A stretch of 64,000 nucleotides of DNA from positions 248,001 to 312,000 of the forward strand of contig NZ_JALPRR010000001.1 of NCBI RefSeq assembly GCF_023630205.1, given 5' to 3'. The position numbers were made by a program, and so were the translations under genes. Within the stretch, counting starts at the first letter, position 1; every line of letters begins with the position of its first letter. The notes beneath the pieces are model-generated. The model searched no databases. It had not been told where the DNA came from and saw nothing but the letters and a program-made list of their open reading frames with translations. Source of the stretch: Pontibacter ruber (GTDB taxonomy: Bacteria; Bacteroidota; Bacteroidia; Cytophagales; Hymenobacteraceae). This document shows, piece by piece, positions 17,906 to 25,814 of the stretch.

Positions 17906-19044
17906 TGCAGCTTAGCTTCTGGGAAAAGGAAACATACTTCAGCAACATTGATGTGCTTGTGATTGGCAGCGGCATTGTTGGCCTGAATGCAGCCCTGCAC
18001 CTGAAAACAACACAGCCTACGCTGAAGGTGGTAGTAGTGGAGCGGGGACTTTTGCCAACTGGCGCCAGCTCCAAGAATGCGGGTTTTGCCTGCTTTGGCA
18101 GCCCGTCCGAGTTGCTGGAAGACTTAGCGCACCATACCGAAGAACAGGTTTTCGGACTGGTGGAGCGTCGTTGGAAAGGACTGCAGCGCCTTCGCAAAAA
18201 CCTGGGAGACGCTGTGATCGATTATCAACGCTGGAGTGGCTATGAACTCTTTGAAGACCACCAAGAGCAACTCTACGAGGAGTGCCTCGAACGTATCCCA
18301 TACCTGAACCGCCACCTGCAAGGCATAGTTGGCGAGCCGGATATTTACCGCCTGGCCGACAACAAGATCGGCTCCTTTGGCTTCAAGCACGTACGCCACC
18401 TGATCGAAAGTACGGCCGAAGGCCAGATAGACACCGGCAAAATGATCCTGGCCCTGACGCAGAAAGTACAGTCGCTGGGGGTGCTGGTGCTGAATGGCCT
18501 GGAAGTGCTGGAATTGCAGGATGATGGAAAGAAAGTAACTGCTATTACTGACAAAGGCTTGCCCATAGAGGCCCGTGCAGCGCTGGTAGCAACAAACGGC
18601 TTTGCCCGGCAACTTTTGCCTGCATTGTCCATTGTGCCAGCCCGTGCGCAGGTACTCATTACCAAACCGATACCTGATCTGAAGATCAAAGGCACTTTTC
18701 ACTACGACAAAGGGTATTACTACTTCCGCAACATCGGCAACCGCGTGTTGTTCGGCGGCGGCCGCAACCTGGATTTTCTGACGGAAGAAACAACAGAATT
18801 CGGGCTCACAGAGCTGGTGCAGAACAAACTAGAATACCTGCTGAAAGAAGTTATACTTCCGGATACACCTTTCGAGGTGGAGCACCGCTGGAGCGGCATC
18901 ATGGGCTTTGGCGCTGAAAAGACCACGATCGTACAGCAAGTGTCGGAACGCTTAAGCTGCTCTATCCGGCTCAGCGGCATGGGCGTTGCTATTGGCTCGC
19001 TGGTTGGTGAAGAGGGGGCGGAACTGGTGTTAAAGAGTTTGTGA
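17902..19044 (+). CDS. FAD-dependent oxidoreductase, DAO (D-amino-acid oxidase-like) family
   Basis: A 380-residue flavoprotein. The dinucleotide-binding loop VLVIGSGIVGLNAAL (about 18-32, GxGxxG at 22-27) is followed by an acidic strand end (VVVERGLLPTGASSKNAGF, the DAO-family GASxxNAG site). The C-terminal half has FGGGRN and SGIMGFGAEKTT before a final FAD-contact region with SGMGVAIGSLVGE. The family oxidises amines or amino acids such as glycine, sarcosine or D-amino acids; the substrate is unassigned. Last gene of the coupled operon. Confidence 0.88.
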   Translation: MMQLSFWEKETYFSNIDVLVIGSGIVGLNAALHLKTTQPTLKVVVVERGLLPTGASSKNAGFACFGSPSELLEDLAHHTEEQVFGLVERRWKGLQRLRKNLGDAVIDYQRWSGYELFEDHQEQLYEECLERIPYLNRHLQGIVGEPDIYRLADNKIGSFGFKHVRHLIESTAEGQIDTGKMILALTQKVQSLGVLVLNGLEVLELQDDGKKVTAITDKGLPIEARAALVATNGFARQLLPALSIVPARAQVLITKPIPDLKIKGTFHYDKGYYYFRNIGNRVLFGGGRNLDFLTEETTEFGLTELVQNKLEYLLKEVILPDTPFEVEHRWSGIMGFGAEKTTIVQQVSERLSCSIRLSGMGVAIGSLVGEEGAELVLKSL

Positions 19045-19540
19045 TAATAAGTTCCGAGTTCCGAGTCACGAGTTCTGAGTTCTGAGTTCCCCCCCTACCT
19101 CTCAGAGCTACGCTCGCTACCTTCGAACTCGCGTTCTCAGTAGTCTATGGCGGGGAGTTCTGACACTGCTATACTGCAGGTATAGTTTCATATCTGCTGC
19201 AGTCATCCCCCTACCCCCTTCAAAGGGGGATCTGGTTCTAGTTGCATAGCTAGCAGCTATCGAATTGGTTTCCAGTCCTTGGGTTGAGCGCCTATGCGAG
19301 TTTTTCCGGTATCGCGATAGCGATATTGCGACGATAGGAGCAAAGGAAAAGCTCCCAGCGCGATGCCCAAGGACGAGGCCCCGCGGCCCTGAGCGCACCA
19401 GAGTTAACTATGAAACTAAAGGCAAGTAAGACTGAGGAAGAAAGATAGCTACGAAGCAAAGGCTTGGCATCGCAAATTATTAAACTTCTGCTACAACAGA
19501 TTTCTTGCTTAGCTCTAAACAACACTAAAGTAATAGCAAT
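19045..19540. repeat. Intergenic repeat block, second copy of the long dispersed repeat
   Basis: No gene. At 19051-19090 there are about six tandem variants of GAGTTCC/GAGTTCT. A C-rich/G-rich arm pair follows (19205-19231). From about 19225 to 19482 the sequence matches, with scattered differences, a segment at 58180-58427. Shared landmarks are GCAAAGGAAA, GGCCCCGCGGCC, GAGCGC-CCA-AG-TAACT, AGTAAGACTGAGGAA and AGCAA-GGCTTG-CA. This is the best evidence in the window for a long non-coding repeat family. Confidence 0.75.
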
Positions 19541-19573
19541 AAAAAAGGGAAATCAATTAGCTGATTTCCCTTT
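19541..19573 (-). terminator. Intrinsic terminator for the 69-residue gene
   Basis: AAAGGGAAATCA pairs perfectly with TGATTTCCCTTT around ATTAGC; on the minus strand a T run follows. Confidence 0.8.
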
Positions 19574-19594
19574 CTCAATTCGTGTATTGCTTCT

Positions 19595-19804
19595 TTAAAT
19601 CTGTATCCATTGACGTGTGGTGGTTGTGTTATTCAGCATGTGAGGTTTTATAGCTTCCTTTTCAGAATTATAAAACTCATTGTATTCTTCCTCGCTAAGT
19701 TCTTCGCGTAAGGCGATGTGAAATTTTGCAAGCTCAGGGTAAAGCTTGTTTCGCTCCTGCCGCTCCTGTGGGCTGCTTGTGTTGAAATCATAAAAGCTTT
19801 TCAT
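19595..19804 (-). CDS. Small acidic protein of unknown function
   Basis: A 69-residue soluble protein starting MKSFYDFNTSSPQERQERNK. I chose the ATG at 19804 over an in-frame ATG 60 bp upstream, because the extra N-terminus is AT-rich and unlike the rest. Helical and charged (LREELSEEEYNEFYNSEKEA). No signal peptide and no family recognised. A terminator right after the stop supports it as a transcription unit. Confidence 0.6.
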   Translation of the reverse strand: MKSFYDFNTSSPQERQERNKLYPELAKFHIALREELSEEEYNEFYNSEKEAIKPHMLNNTTTTRQWIQI

Positions 19805-19921
19805 GGAATAGTAAAATTTTAAATGGTTGATTTTTAGCGGGTTAGAATGACTAAATACTCCCAACTAACGCATTAGGTTACCATATATTTCATTTTACTA
19901 TATAACACAAGATGTACCCTT

Positions 19922-19961
19922 AAAATAAAAAGCCAGCTGCACTTTTCAGTACAGCTGGCTT
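19922..19961 (-). terminator. Intrinsic terminator after the OmpA-family gene
   Basis: AAGCCAGCTG pairs with CAGCTGGCTT; on the minus strand a T-rich tract follows. Confidence 0.75.
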
Positions 19962-19980
19962 AGAGCTTAAGCAGCCTAAA

Positions 19981-20676
19981 TTAGATTTGTCCTTTTTCGG
20001 CAGTTTTCTTTAGCTTCTCGTTTGCAAAAATAGCAACCTCTACCCGGCGGTTCTGCTGCATGCCCGAAACAGTGGCGTTGCTTGCCACCGGCATGGATTC
20101 ACCATACCCCTGTGTGTTAATGCGGGCTGCACTCACCTTGTTAGAAGACAGCTGATTGAACACTGAGTAAGCTCTGCGCTCAGACAGGCTCTGGTTATAC
20201 TGTGCAGTACCACGGGCGTCTGTGTGCCCTTCTACAATCACATTGGTATCTTTATACTTGTTCAGCGTCTTGGCCAAGTCTGCAATATTGCTTTGGGCTG
20301 TATAGCTCAACTGGTCAGAGTTCGTGTTGAACAGGATACCGGAATCAAACGTGATTTTGATGCCCTCTCCCACGCGCTCTACTTTGGCATTTGCCAGCTC
20401 GCGCTGCAGTTCCTCAGCCTGCTTGTCCATGTAGCGGCCAATAACCGCACCGGCAGCGCCTCCGACAGCGGCACCTATAATGGCACCTTTTGCAGTTTTA
20501 TCTTTCCTTTTGCCGATCAGACCACCGGCAACACCGCCTGCCACTGCCCCTATCACACCACCTTTTACAGTGCGGCTGATCGGCTTTTTAGTAGTTGTCT
20601 GCGCACCTGCAGCCAGAGATCCAAACAGAAAAACAACTGCTATTAAGAGTGCGGTAAAAGTTCTAGCATTTTTCAT
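19981..20676 (-). CDS. OmpA-family outer-membrane/periplasmic protein with glycine-zipper segments
   Basis: A 231-residue exported protein; the ATG at 20676 gives a clean signal peptide (MKNARTFTALLIAVVFLFGS). The mature start has two glycine-zipper stretches (GGVIGAVAGGVAGGLIG and GAIIGAAVGGAAGAVIG), which insert or pack in membranes. A C-terminal OmpA peptidoglycan-binding domain follows, with VEGHTDARGTAQYNQSLSERRA and QNRRVEVAIF. The arrangement matches YiaD-like proteins that link the outer membrane to peptidoglycan. A TAAGTTTG box lies at 20780-20787 upstream on this strand, with a TTTG only 15 bp further up, so the promoter is imperfect. Confidence 0.88.
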   Translation of the reverse strand: MKNARTFTALLIAVVFLFGSLAAGAQTTTKKPISRTVKGGVIGAVAGGVAGGLIGKRKDKTAKGAIIGAAVGGAAGAVIGRYMDKQAEELQRELANAKVERVGEGIKITFDSGILFNTNSDQLSYTAQSNIADLAKTLNKYKDTNVIVEGHTDARGTAQYNQSLSERRAYSVFNQLSSNKVSAARINTQGYGESMPVASNATVSGMQQNRRVEVAIFANEKLKKTAEKGQI

Positions 20677-20896
20677 AACCATAAAAATTTCATGATACAA
20701 CCAGGCGCCTACTCCCTCCTACTTTCTTTTTTTGAGTGCAATCAGCGCCTGACGGAAAGACTATTTTCAAGTGTTATGCCAAACTTATTAAATTAAATAT
20801 CCCAAATACTTTATCTATTTGAAAGCCAGCAAGTAAATTTTCGTATCGAGTAGAATATTCATTTAACTCTGGCCAAGAACAGAGCTGTAAAAACAA

Positions 20897-20924
20897 GAAA
20901 GCCCAGCCTTCTGGCCGGGCTTTC
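20897..20924 (-). terminator. Intrinsic terminator after the tubby-like gene
   Basis: GAAAGCCC and GGGCTTTC form the stem, with inner GCC/GGC pairing; a T-rich tract follows on the minus strand. Confidence 0.75.
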
Positions 20925-20948
20925 TTCCGTATGGATGCTAGCTTTAAT

Positions 20949-21491
20949 TTACCTGTTTAGAAAATTTACGACGATCGGCATAAAGATGGCTACCATAATC
21001 GCTACCTGTTGCTCGGCAACTGCTTTCAGGTGCAGGCTTGTACTTACCAGAACTTCTTTTGTAAGGTCGGGAAGGTTATCGGCTACTTCTATGGTACCCT
21101 TGTTACGCCCCCAGGTTCTCTGTTTAAAGCTTATCAGCGTTTCTCCGGCTGCTCCCTGCACTGTTCTGTTATAAGAAAACGGACTGCACTTCATGGTGTA
21201 AAGTTCACCGGTAAGTAGGTGCAGCTTTGCTTTGCCTGTGAGCGAAGAGACTGATGCCGTACCAACTTCTTCCCCGTTGTATTGTATGCTGATGCTTTGG
21301 TCGAACCAACTTTTGCTTTTAAAAGAGATGATCGTATTGCCTGTTGTATAGTTTGAATCGTAGCCACTCCAGCCTTCAAAAGTCAGTTTGCCAACAGGCT
21401 GATCGGCTGTAAAAAGTTCGACATCGCGGCCTGTCCAGCCTTTACTTTTCCAGTTTAGGATCTCCACTTGGTAGCTCTTATCGAAGCCCAA
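20949..21491 (-). CDS. Unknown protein, possible tubby/LURP-like beta fold with C-terminal membrane tail
   Basis: A 180-residue protein. The first 150 residues alternate beta-type strands with W/G-rich turns (ILNWKSKGWTGRD, FEGWSGYDSNYTTGNTI, FKSKSWFDQSISI), reminiscent of tubby-C/LURP-one sheets; this is a resemblance only. A hydrophobic segment near the C-terminus (AIMVAIFMPIVVNFL) could anchor it. The ATG overlaps the end of the M49-like peptidase gene by 14 bp, so the two are cotranscribed. Function unknown. Confidence 0.65.
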   Translation of the reverse strand: MGFDKSYQVEILNWKSKGWTGRDVELFTADQPVGKLTFEGWSGYDSNYTTGNTIISFKSKSWFDQSISIQYNGEEVGTASVSSLTGKAKLHLLTGELYTMKCSPFSYNRTVQGAAGETLISFKQRTWGRNKGTIEVADNLPDLTKEVLVSTSLHLKAVAEQQVAIMVAIFMPIVVNFLNR

Positions 21492-23145
21492 GTACCTCTA
21501 CCCCCTGCTCAAAAACAATGTCAACAGGTATGTTTTTGCGGCTGAGGCGGTCTAGGTCAGACTGCAGCTGCGTGCCGATTTGGCCCTGCTCGTTCAGCAG
21601 TTTGCCTACACCGGCATAGTCGCCGTTGCCCTGCAGCGTCAGGATCAGTTCCGATAAGCCATTCATGGCTTCGCGCATTTTGGCATAATCTACCCGGTAC
21701 TTGCCTGTTTGCTCGTCGCGCTGGAAAGCACCTTTCTCTTTAAAGTAATTGAAGCAGACCATGTTGGCCTTGCCGTGCGCACTGGCAGCCCCGAAACGTA
21801 CCGAGCGGGCCAAACCTGCCATAAACGTAGTATAGTAATCTTCCAGGCTACCGGCAACCTCCCCTTTTCCGTGCAGCTGCGTGATCATGTACAACCCCAG
21901 GATGTCGGCTTTGCCCTCTTCCAGTGCAGAGCCATGCTCTTTCAAGGCATCGCGAACCGTGCCTTTACCGTTGATGGTGTTCTTAATGCCCAGGCCGTGC
22001 GCCACCTCGTGGAACATGGTGTTGGCAAAGAAGGCATCGAAGGTGATGTGCTTTTTCTGATCATCGGCAATCAGCTCATCCGCAATCGGCACCATGATCT
22101 TGTCGAACTTGGCCCGCATGGCGTTTTTGAGTTGCAGGCGGCGCGTGCCTTTCTTTAGTTGTACTTCCTCGTCGTTGGGCAGGTTGATGGCGATGGTTTT
22201 ACCCCCTGCGTTGCAGTCGCCGGCGTAGTATACTACATCGTAAGCATTCAGGTCCGAGTCGGTGCCGGGTGTTTCTTTTTTATAGTTGGCTGCTACCGGC
22301 AGGCCGCGCTGCAGTTCCGGTAAGAATGCAGCATACTTCTCCAGGCGCTTGCTCCAGTCCATGTCTTTGATCAGCACATAGGCCTCATGCGCTGCTTTGT
22401 AGCCGAACAGGGCGTCTTCGTACGTTTCGATCGGTCCGATCACCACGTCGATGCGGTTGGTTTTCATGTCCATCCAGGCAAGATCGCTTGGCTGGTAGTT
22501 GTCGGTAAGCAGTGCTTCGGCACGCAGGTTCAGGTACTTTTTCAGGCCCGCATCATCGGCTAAAGCAGCAGCTTGCCGCAGCAGGGCCGAAGCACGCTGT
22601 ACCTGCCCCTTAAACTGCACATGGTAAGGCACCGTGATCAGTTTGCCATTGGCGTCGCGGCGCAGGAACGTATACTGGCTGGCTTTGTCCTTCAGGTTGG
22701 CCTGCTCAAACTCCTGCTTCGTCATGTCGTGCGGGTAGAAGTTGGCAGCGTCCGGCTTAGGGCCTACACCTGGTATAAAAGGCTCATTGTTATTAAGGCG
22801 ATCCCAGGGACCATAGTTGATCTTTACAAACTGCTTTGCTGCTTCGTTATCAAGCGCCGTCAACAGGGAGTCGCCATTGCCATAGGCCTCGTACCAGAAC
22901 AGCTCGTCCATGATCTTGCCGGCCTCGATCAGCAACGGGATCATCTGGCGCTCTTTCGGGGTAAGGCTGCTCAGGTCTGATGTCAGGCGTACGGTGGTAT
23001 ACATGTTCAGTTTCTGCTGCAGGTCAACGGGTGCGGCTTCGGTCTGAACTGCTTCAGCGGTCATAGCTTCGTTTGCTTTGTTGCTTGCGCAGCCAACGGA
23101 CATTGCCGCCACAGCAGAAGCAAAAAGAATATGGCTTGGTTTCAT
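21478..23145 (-). CDS. M49-like zinc peptidase (dipeptidyl-peptidase III family), lipoprotein
   Basis: A 555-residue protein; the ATG at 23145 (another directly before it at 23148) begins a lipoprotein signal with lipobox MSVGC. The zinc motif is HEVAH (in MFHEVAHGLGIKNT) and the third ligand is probably a Glu of EEGKADILGLY. Overall order and surroundings match the M49-like family; classical DPP III has HEXXGH, one residue longer. It should cleave peptides in the periplasm. A tubby-like gene overlaps its 3' end by 14 bp. Confidence 0.8.
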   Translation of the reverse strand: MKPSHILFASAVAAMSVGCASNKANEAMTAEAVQTEAAPVDLQQKLNMYTTVRLTSDLSSLTPKERQMIPLLIEAGKIMDELFWYEAYGNGDSLLTALDNEAAKQFVKINYGPWDRLNNNEPFIPGVGPKPDAANFYPHDMTKQEFEQANLKDKASQYTFLRRDANGKLITVPYHVQFKGQVQRASALLRQAAALADDAGLKKYLNLRAEALLTDNYQPSDLAWMDMKTNRIDVVIGPIETYEDALFGYKAAHEAYVLIKDMDWSKRLEKYAAFLPELQRGLPVAANYKKETPGTDSDLNAYDVVYYAGDCNAGGKTIAINLPNDEEVQLKKGTRRLQLKNAMRAKFDKIMVPIADELIADDQKKHITFDAFFANTMFHEVAHGLGIKNTINGKGTVRDALKEHGSALEEGKADILGLYMITQLHGKGEVAGSLEDYYTTFMAGLARSVRFGAASAHGKANMVCFNYFKEKGAFQRDEQTGKYRVDYAKMREAMNGLSELILTLQGNGDYAGVGKLLNEQGQIGTQLQSDLDRLSRKNIPVDIVFEQGVEVLGLR

Positions 23146-23304
23146 CATGGTTGGTATACTTGGGTTCAGATACAGGACGGAAGATAGGAAAATTTGTGAA
23201 GGGGATAAAGCAAGTATAACAGAAACGCACTGCAGCCTAGGCAAAGTATGAAAGTATGCCGGGAGGAAGCTCTTTGAATTGCCAGCTTCCCCTCAGTCTA
23301 TACT

Positions 23305-25371
23305 TTAACCCGCTGTTACAAGTGTATTTTCGGCTTTACTTTTTACAGTTGCGCTCAGGGCACGGGCTATACTTTCCAGCACCTGCAGAGCAACGTACAG
23401 CTTGTCTTCCTGCGAAAGCTGCTCTACCTGCTCCGGCAATCCTGCTACCTCCACTTGCACGCCTCCCAGATATTCTTCTGACTGCATGAATTCTGAGCCT
23501 GACCTAAGGTATGGCAGGTGCCTTTGCAGTGAAGAAAACTGGTAGAAGTATAACCTACTCATGGCTTTGCGAAGCACATGCCCGCCGAGGTCCGGGAGCC
23601 GATATATTTTAACCACAGAAGCTGCCGTCGTTGCCGCACCATTTCCGAAAGCCTGGGAAATAGCAGTATGACCGGTATGCAGCTGCACCTGGTATACCTG
23701 CGCCCGCACAGAGGCCGGCAAACCAGATGCTTTGGCCTCAAGCTCCTGTTTGTACTTTTCTGTACCTGCTTTCCGGGGCTTTTGCTCCTCTCCTTCCCTG
23801 CTCTTCAATCCGATCTCTTCCAGCGCCGTATGCAGCTCCTGCACATAGCGGGGGTTATAGGCACTGTGGTAGTATAGTTCTTCAAAGATTTTCAGCTCAT
23901 GCTCCGGCTCCTCGTCATACTTGCGCTTGTCCACGGGCTGATACGGAGAAAGTATAAACGGGCAATAACGGGCGCCGCGGCCGATCAGTTGGGCTTCGGA
24001 CATGGTGGTTTTCCCGGGCTTTCCGTTTTTGGTGTCGCGGGTATCGTAAAGACGCACGATATCGAAGAGGTTGAGCACGTCCCAGCCTTCGTTCAACTTA
24101 TCAACCGCGAACACTGCACGGTACAAGTTGCTTTCATCCTCCAGCGAGTTAATGGCCAGCTGTTTTTGTTCGCTTTCTTCCTTGCTGTTCACCGAGATCA
24201 GATGCTCTGGGGCAAAGTCACCTTTTAGTTCTGCAACCAGATTCTCCAGCGTGATGCCGTTGTCGCGGAAGTATAAAAAAGCCTGGTGCAGGGCAAGGCT
24301 CCCGCTGTTATCGAACAACTGCTGCTGATCGCCGGCCTGCCGGGCAGCATTAACTCGCAAACGCTCCAGATCGGCTGCTTTCAGGTACTTTATACTTTGC
24401 TCAAACTCCTCCCGGAAAGTATGACTGTCTTTGATGGTTTTGGATTTGAAGAGTACCACCGGCTTAATTGGTTTTTTATACTTCTCAAACAGCTTGCGGC
24501 GGTATTGGCTCAGCACCACGGCCTGCAGCGCCCGCTCAACAGCAGGCAGGTCGGCCTGCAGCACGTTCACCTCTTTGGAGTAGCCATCGCGGCGGAACTC
24601 CTTCAGCGGGTAATCGAAGAGCAGCTTCTGGTGGTATTTCTTGCCGATCTCGGGATGTGCCAGGTCGGCGGTGGCTGTAAACTCGAGCAGCAGGTTCTCC
24701 GGGTGCGCCTGAAAAATTTTGTTTACCGTACTTTCCCACGACACCAGTTCTTCCTTCTCCTCCGCATTAAGTTCGCTGCGCTTCTTGGTTTCGGCGTTGA
24801 TGTGGTGGGCCTCATCCGAGATCAGCACCAGCTTTTGCTCTTCAAAATCATCAAACGTAAGGCTGTTTTCGCGCGGTGTAGCCAGGCGGCTGTGCAACCC
24901 CTGTATGGTCGAGAACACAATGTTGATATCCTCCGGGTTAGCTCCCTGGAAATTTTCCACCTCCTTCAGTCGTACCTGCCGGCCATTAATATTCAGACTA
25001 TCGGCAAAAAGATACTTGGAGGAAGCGGCATTGAGAAAGTTTTCGCGTGTTTTCTCGATGATGTTGGTGCTGTTGACAAAGAACAGGAAATTGCGGTAGC
25101 CCTGCTCGTAGAGGTAAAGGATAAGCCCTGCCATAACGAGCGTTTTGCCGCTGCCCGTCGCCATGTGGAACAGCAACTGCAGCGGCTCCCAGCGCTCAGT
25201 TCTATACTCATCCATATAAAAGGCAAAGCGCCCGAAGGCCTCCTGCTGGTATGGCCGCTGGCCATAACGCTGCCGCAGGTTTCGGTAAATTACCTCCGGT
25301 ACCTGGGTCTTATAAAAATCGGCCCCGTTTTGCAGCAGGACCACGTCTAATCTCTCTTTCAGTGATTGCAT
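23305..25371 (-). CDS. res: Type III restriction enzyme Res helicase, lacking the usual C-terminal nuclease region
   Basis: A 688-residue superfamily 2 helicase. Walker A MATGSGKT is at residues 70-77, DEAH at 186-189, and motif VI SEAQLIGRGARY at 458-469, all as in type III Res subunits. The ATG at 25371 shares one base with the upstream stop (TAATG); an earlier in-frame ATG lies inside the preceding gene. Typical Res proteins are about 900-1000 residues with a PD-(D/E)XK nuclease after the helicase. This one ends about 220 residues after motif VI and I find no nuclease motif, nor a continuation in another frame. Third gene of mod / 145-residue gene / res. Confidence 0.85.
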   Translation of the reverse strand: MQSLKERLDVVLLQNGADFYKTQVPEVIYRNLRQRYGQRPYQQEAFGRFAFYMDEYRTERWEPLQLLFHMATGSGKTLVMAGLILYLYEQGYRNFLFFVNSTNIIEKTRENFLNAASSKYLFADSLNINGRQVRLKEVENFQGANPEDINIVFSTIQGLHSRLATPRENSLTFDDFEEQKLVLISDEAHHINAETKKRSELNAEEKEELVSWESTVNKIFQAHPENLLLEFTATADLAHPEIGKKYHQKLLFDYPLKEFRRDGYSKEVNVLQADLPAVERALQAVVLSQYRRKLFEKYKKPIKPVVLFKSKTIKDSHTFREEFEQSIKYLKAADLERLRVNAARQAGDQQQLFDNSGSLALHQAFLYFRDNGITLENLVAELKGDFAPEHLISVNSKEESEQKQLAINSLEDESNLYRAVFAVDKLNEGWDVLNLFDIVRLYDTRDTKNGKPGKTTMSEAQLIGRGARYCPFILSPYQPVDKRKYDEEPEHELKIFEELYYHSAYNPRYVQELHTALEEIGLKSREGEEQKPRKAGTEKYKQELEAKASGLPASVRAQVYQVQLHTGHTAISQAFGNGAATTAASVVKIYRLPDLGGHVLRKAMSRLYFYQFSSLQRHLPYLRSGSEFMQSEEYLGGVQVEVAGLPEQVEQLSQEDKLYVALQVLESIARALSATVKSKAENTLVTAG

Positions 25372-25808
25372 TATTGACAACACTCTCTGTTTAATTTCCG
25401 GAACCACTTGGCGAAGTTGCTCCGGGTGGTGTCCCACACGGTTTCTTTGGCGATGCCCTCCGCCGTCAGGTCTTCCACCTTGATCACTTTTACCTTGTCT
25501 TCGTTGGCCGTACCTTTTTTGCTGTAATTCACCAGGTACAAAGTCGCCTGCAGGTCCTGCGCTACACGGTACAAACTGATAAATTTCTGGCTGTTTTTAT
25601 GCCAGTACTTGCTCGGGTGTGAAGTATAAGGATTTACTTTCGGCTGCTTCTCGTCGCAAAGCAGGAACTCAAAAATGATGTAGCCTTTTTCGGGGTGCCG
25701 CTGCAGCCTGTCGAAGTTGATGGCGCAGGTCGGATCGTCCTGCAGGATCTCTTTCACGAACGAAAAGCCACTTTCATCGTCGTGGCCAAGCGGTTTGCTG
25801 AGCGGCAT
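25371..25808 (-). CDS. Unknown gene between mod and res, candidate nuclease-like protein
   Basis: A 145-residue soluble protein beginning 6 bp after the mod stop and sharing a base with the res start, so it is an integral part of the operon. The middle reads as strand-helix-strand: NFDRLQRH (Asp33), YIIFEFLLCDE (Glu47), then QKFISLYRVAQDLQATLYLVNY (residues 74-95, in parts: QKFISLYRVAQ, DLQATLYLVNY). This order resembles a PD-(D/E)XK core, but the expected Lys two residues after Glu47 is Leu. A separated nuclease subunit is my inference; it could instead be a structural or regulatory partner. Confidence 0.75.
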   Translation of the reverse strand: MPLSKPLGHDDESGFSFVKEILQDDPTCAINFDRLQRHPEKGYIIFEFLLCDEKQPKVNPYTSHPSKYWHKNSQKFISLYRVAQDLQATLYLVNYSKKGTANEDKVKVIKVEDLTAEGIAKETVWDTTRSNFAKWFRKLNRECCQ

Positions 25809-25814
25809 AGGCTG

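Noticed and set aside
19117..19398. 93-residue minus-strand frame in the 19-kb repeat, and 86-residue plus-strand frame at 58108-58368
   Set aside because: The two repeat copies do not share the frame, so it is unlikely to be coding.
23264..23290. Terminator after res
   Set aside because: GGAAGCT/AGCTTCC pair exists, but the loop is long and no T run follows on the minus strand.
24286..25350. 354-residue plus-strand frame opposite res
   Set aside because: Entirely antisense to helicase motifs.
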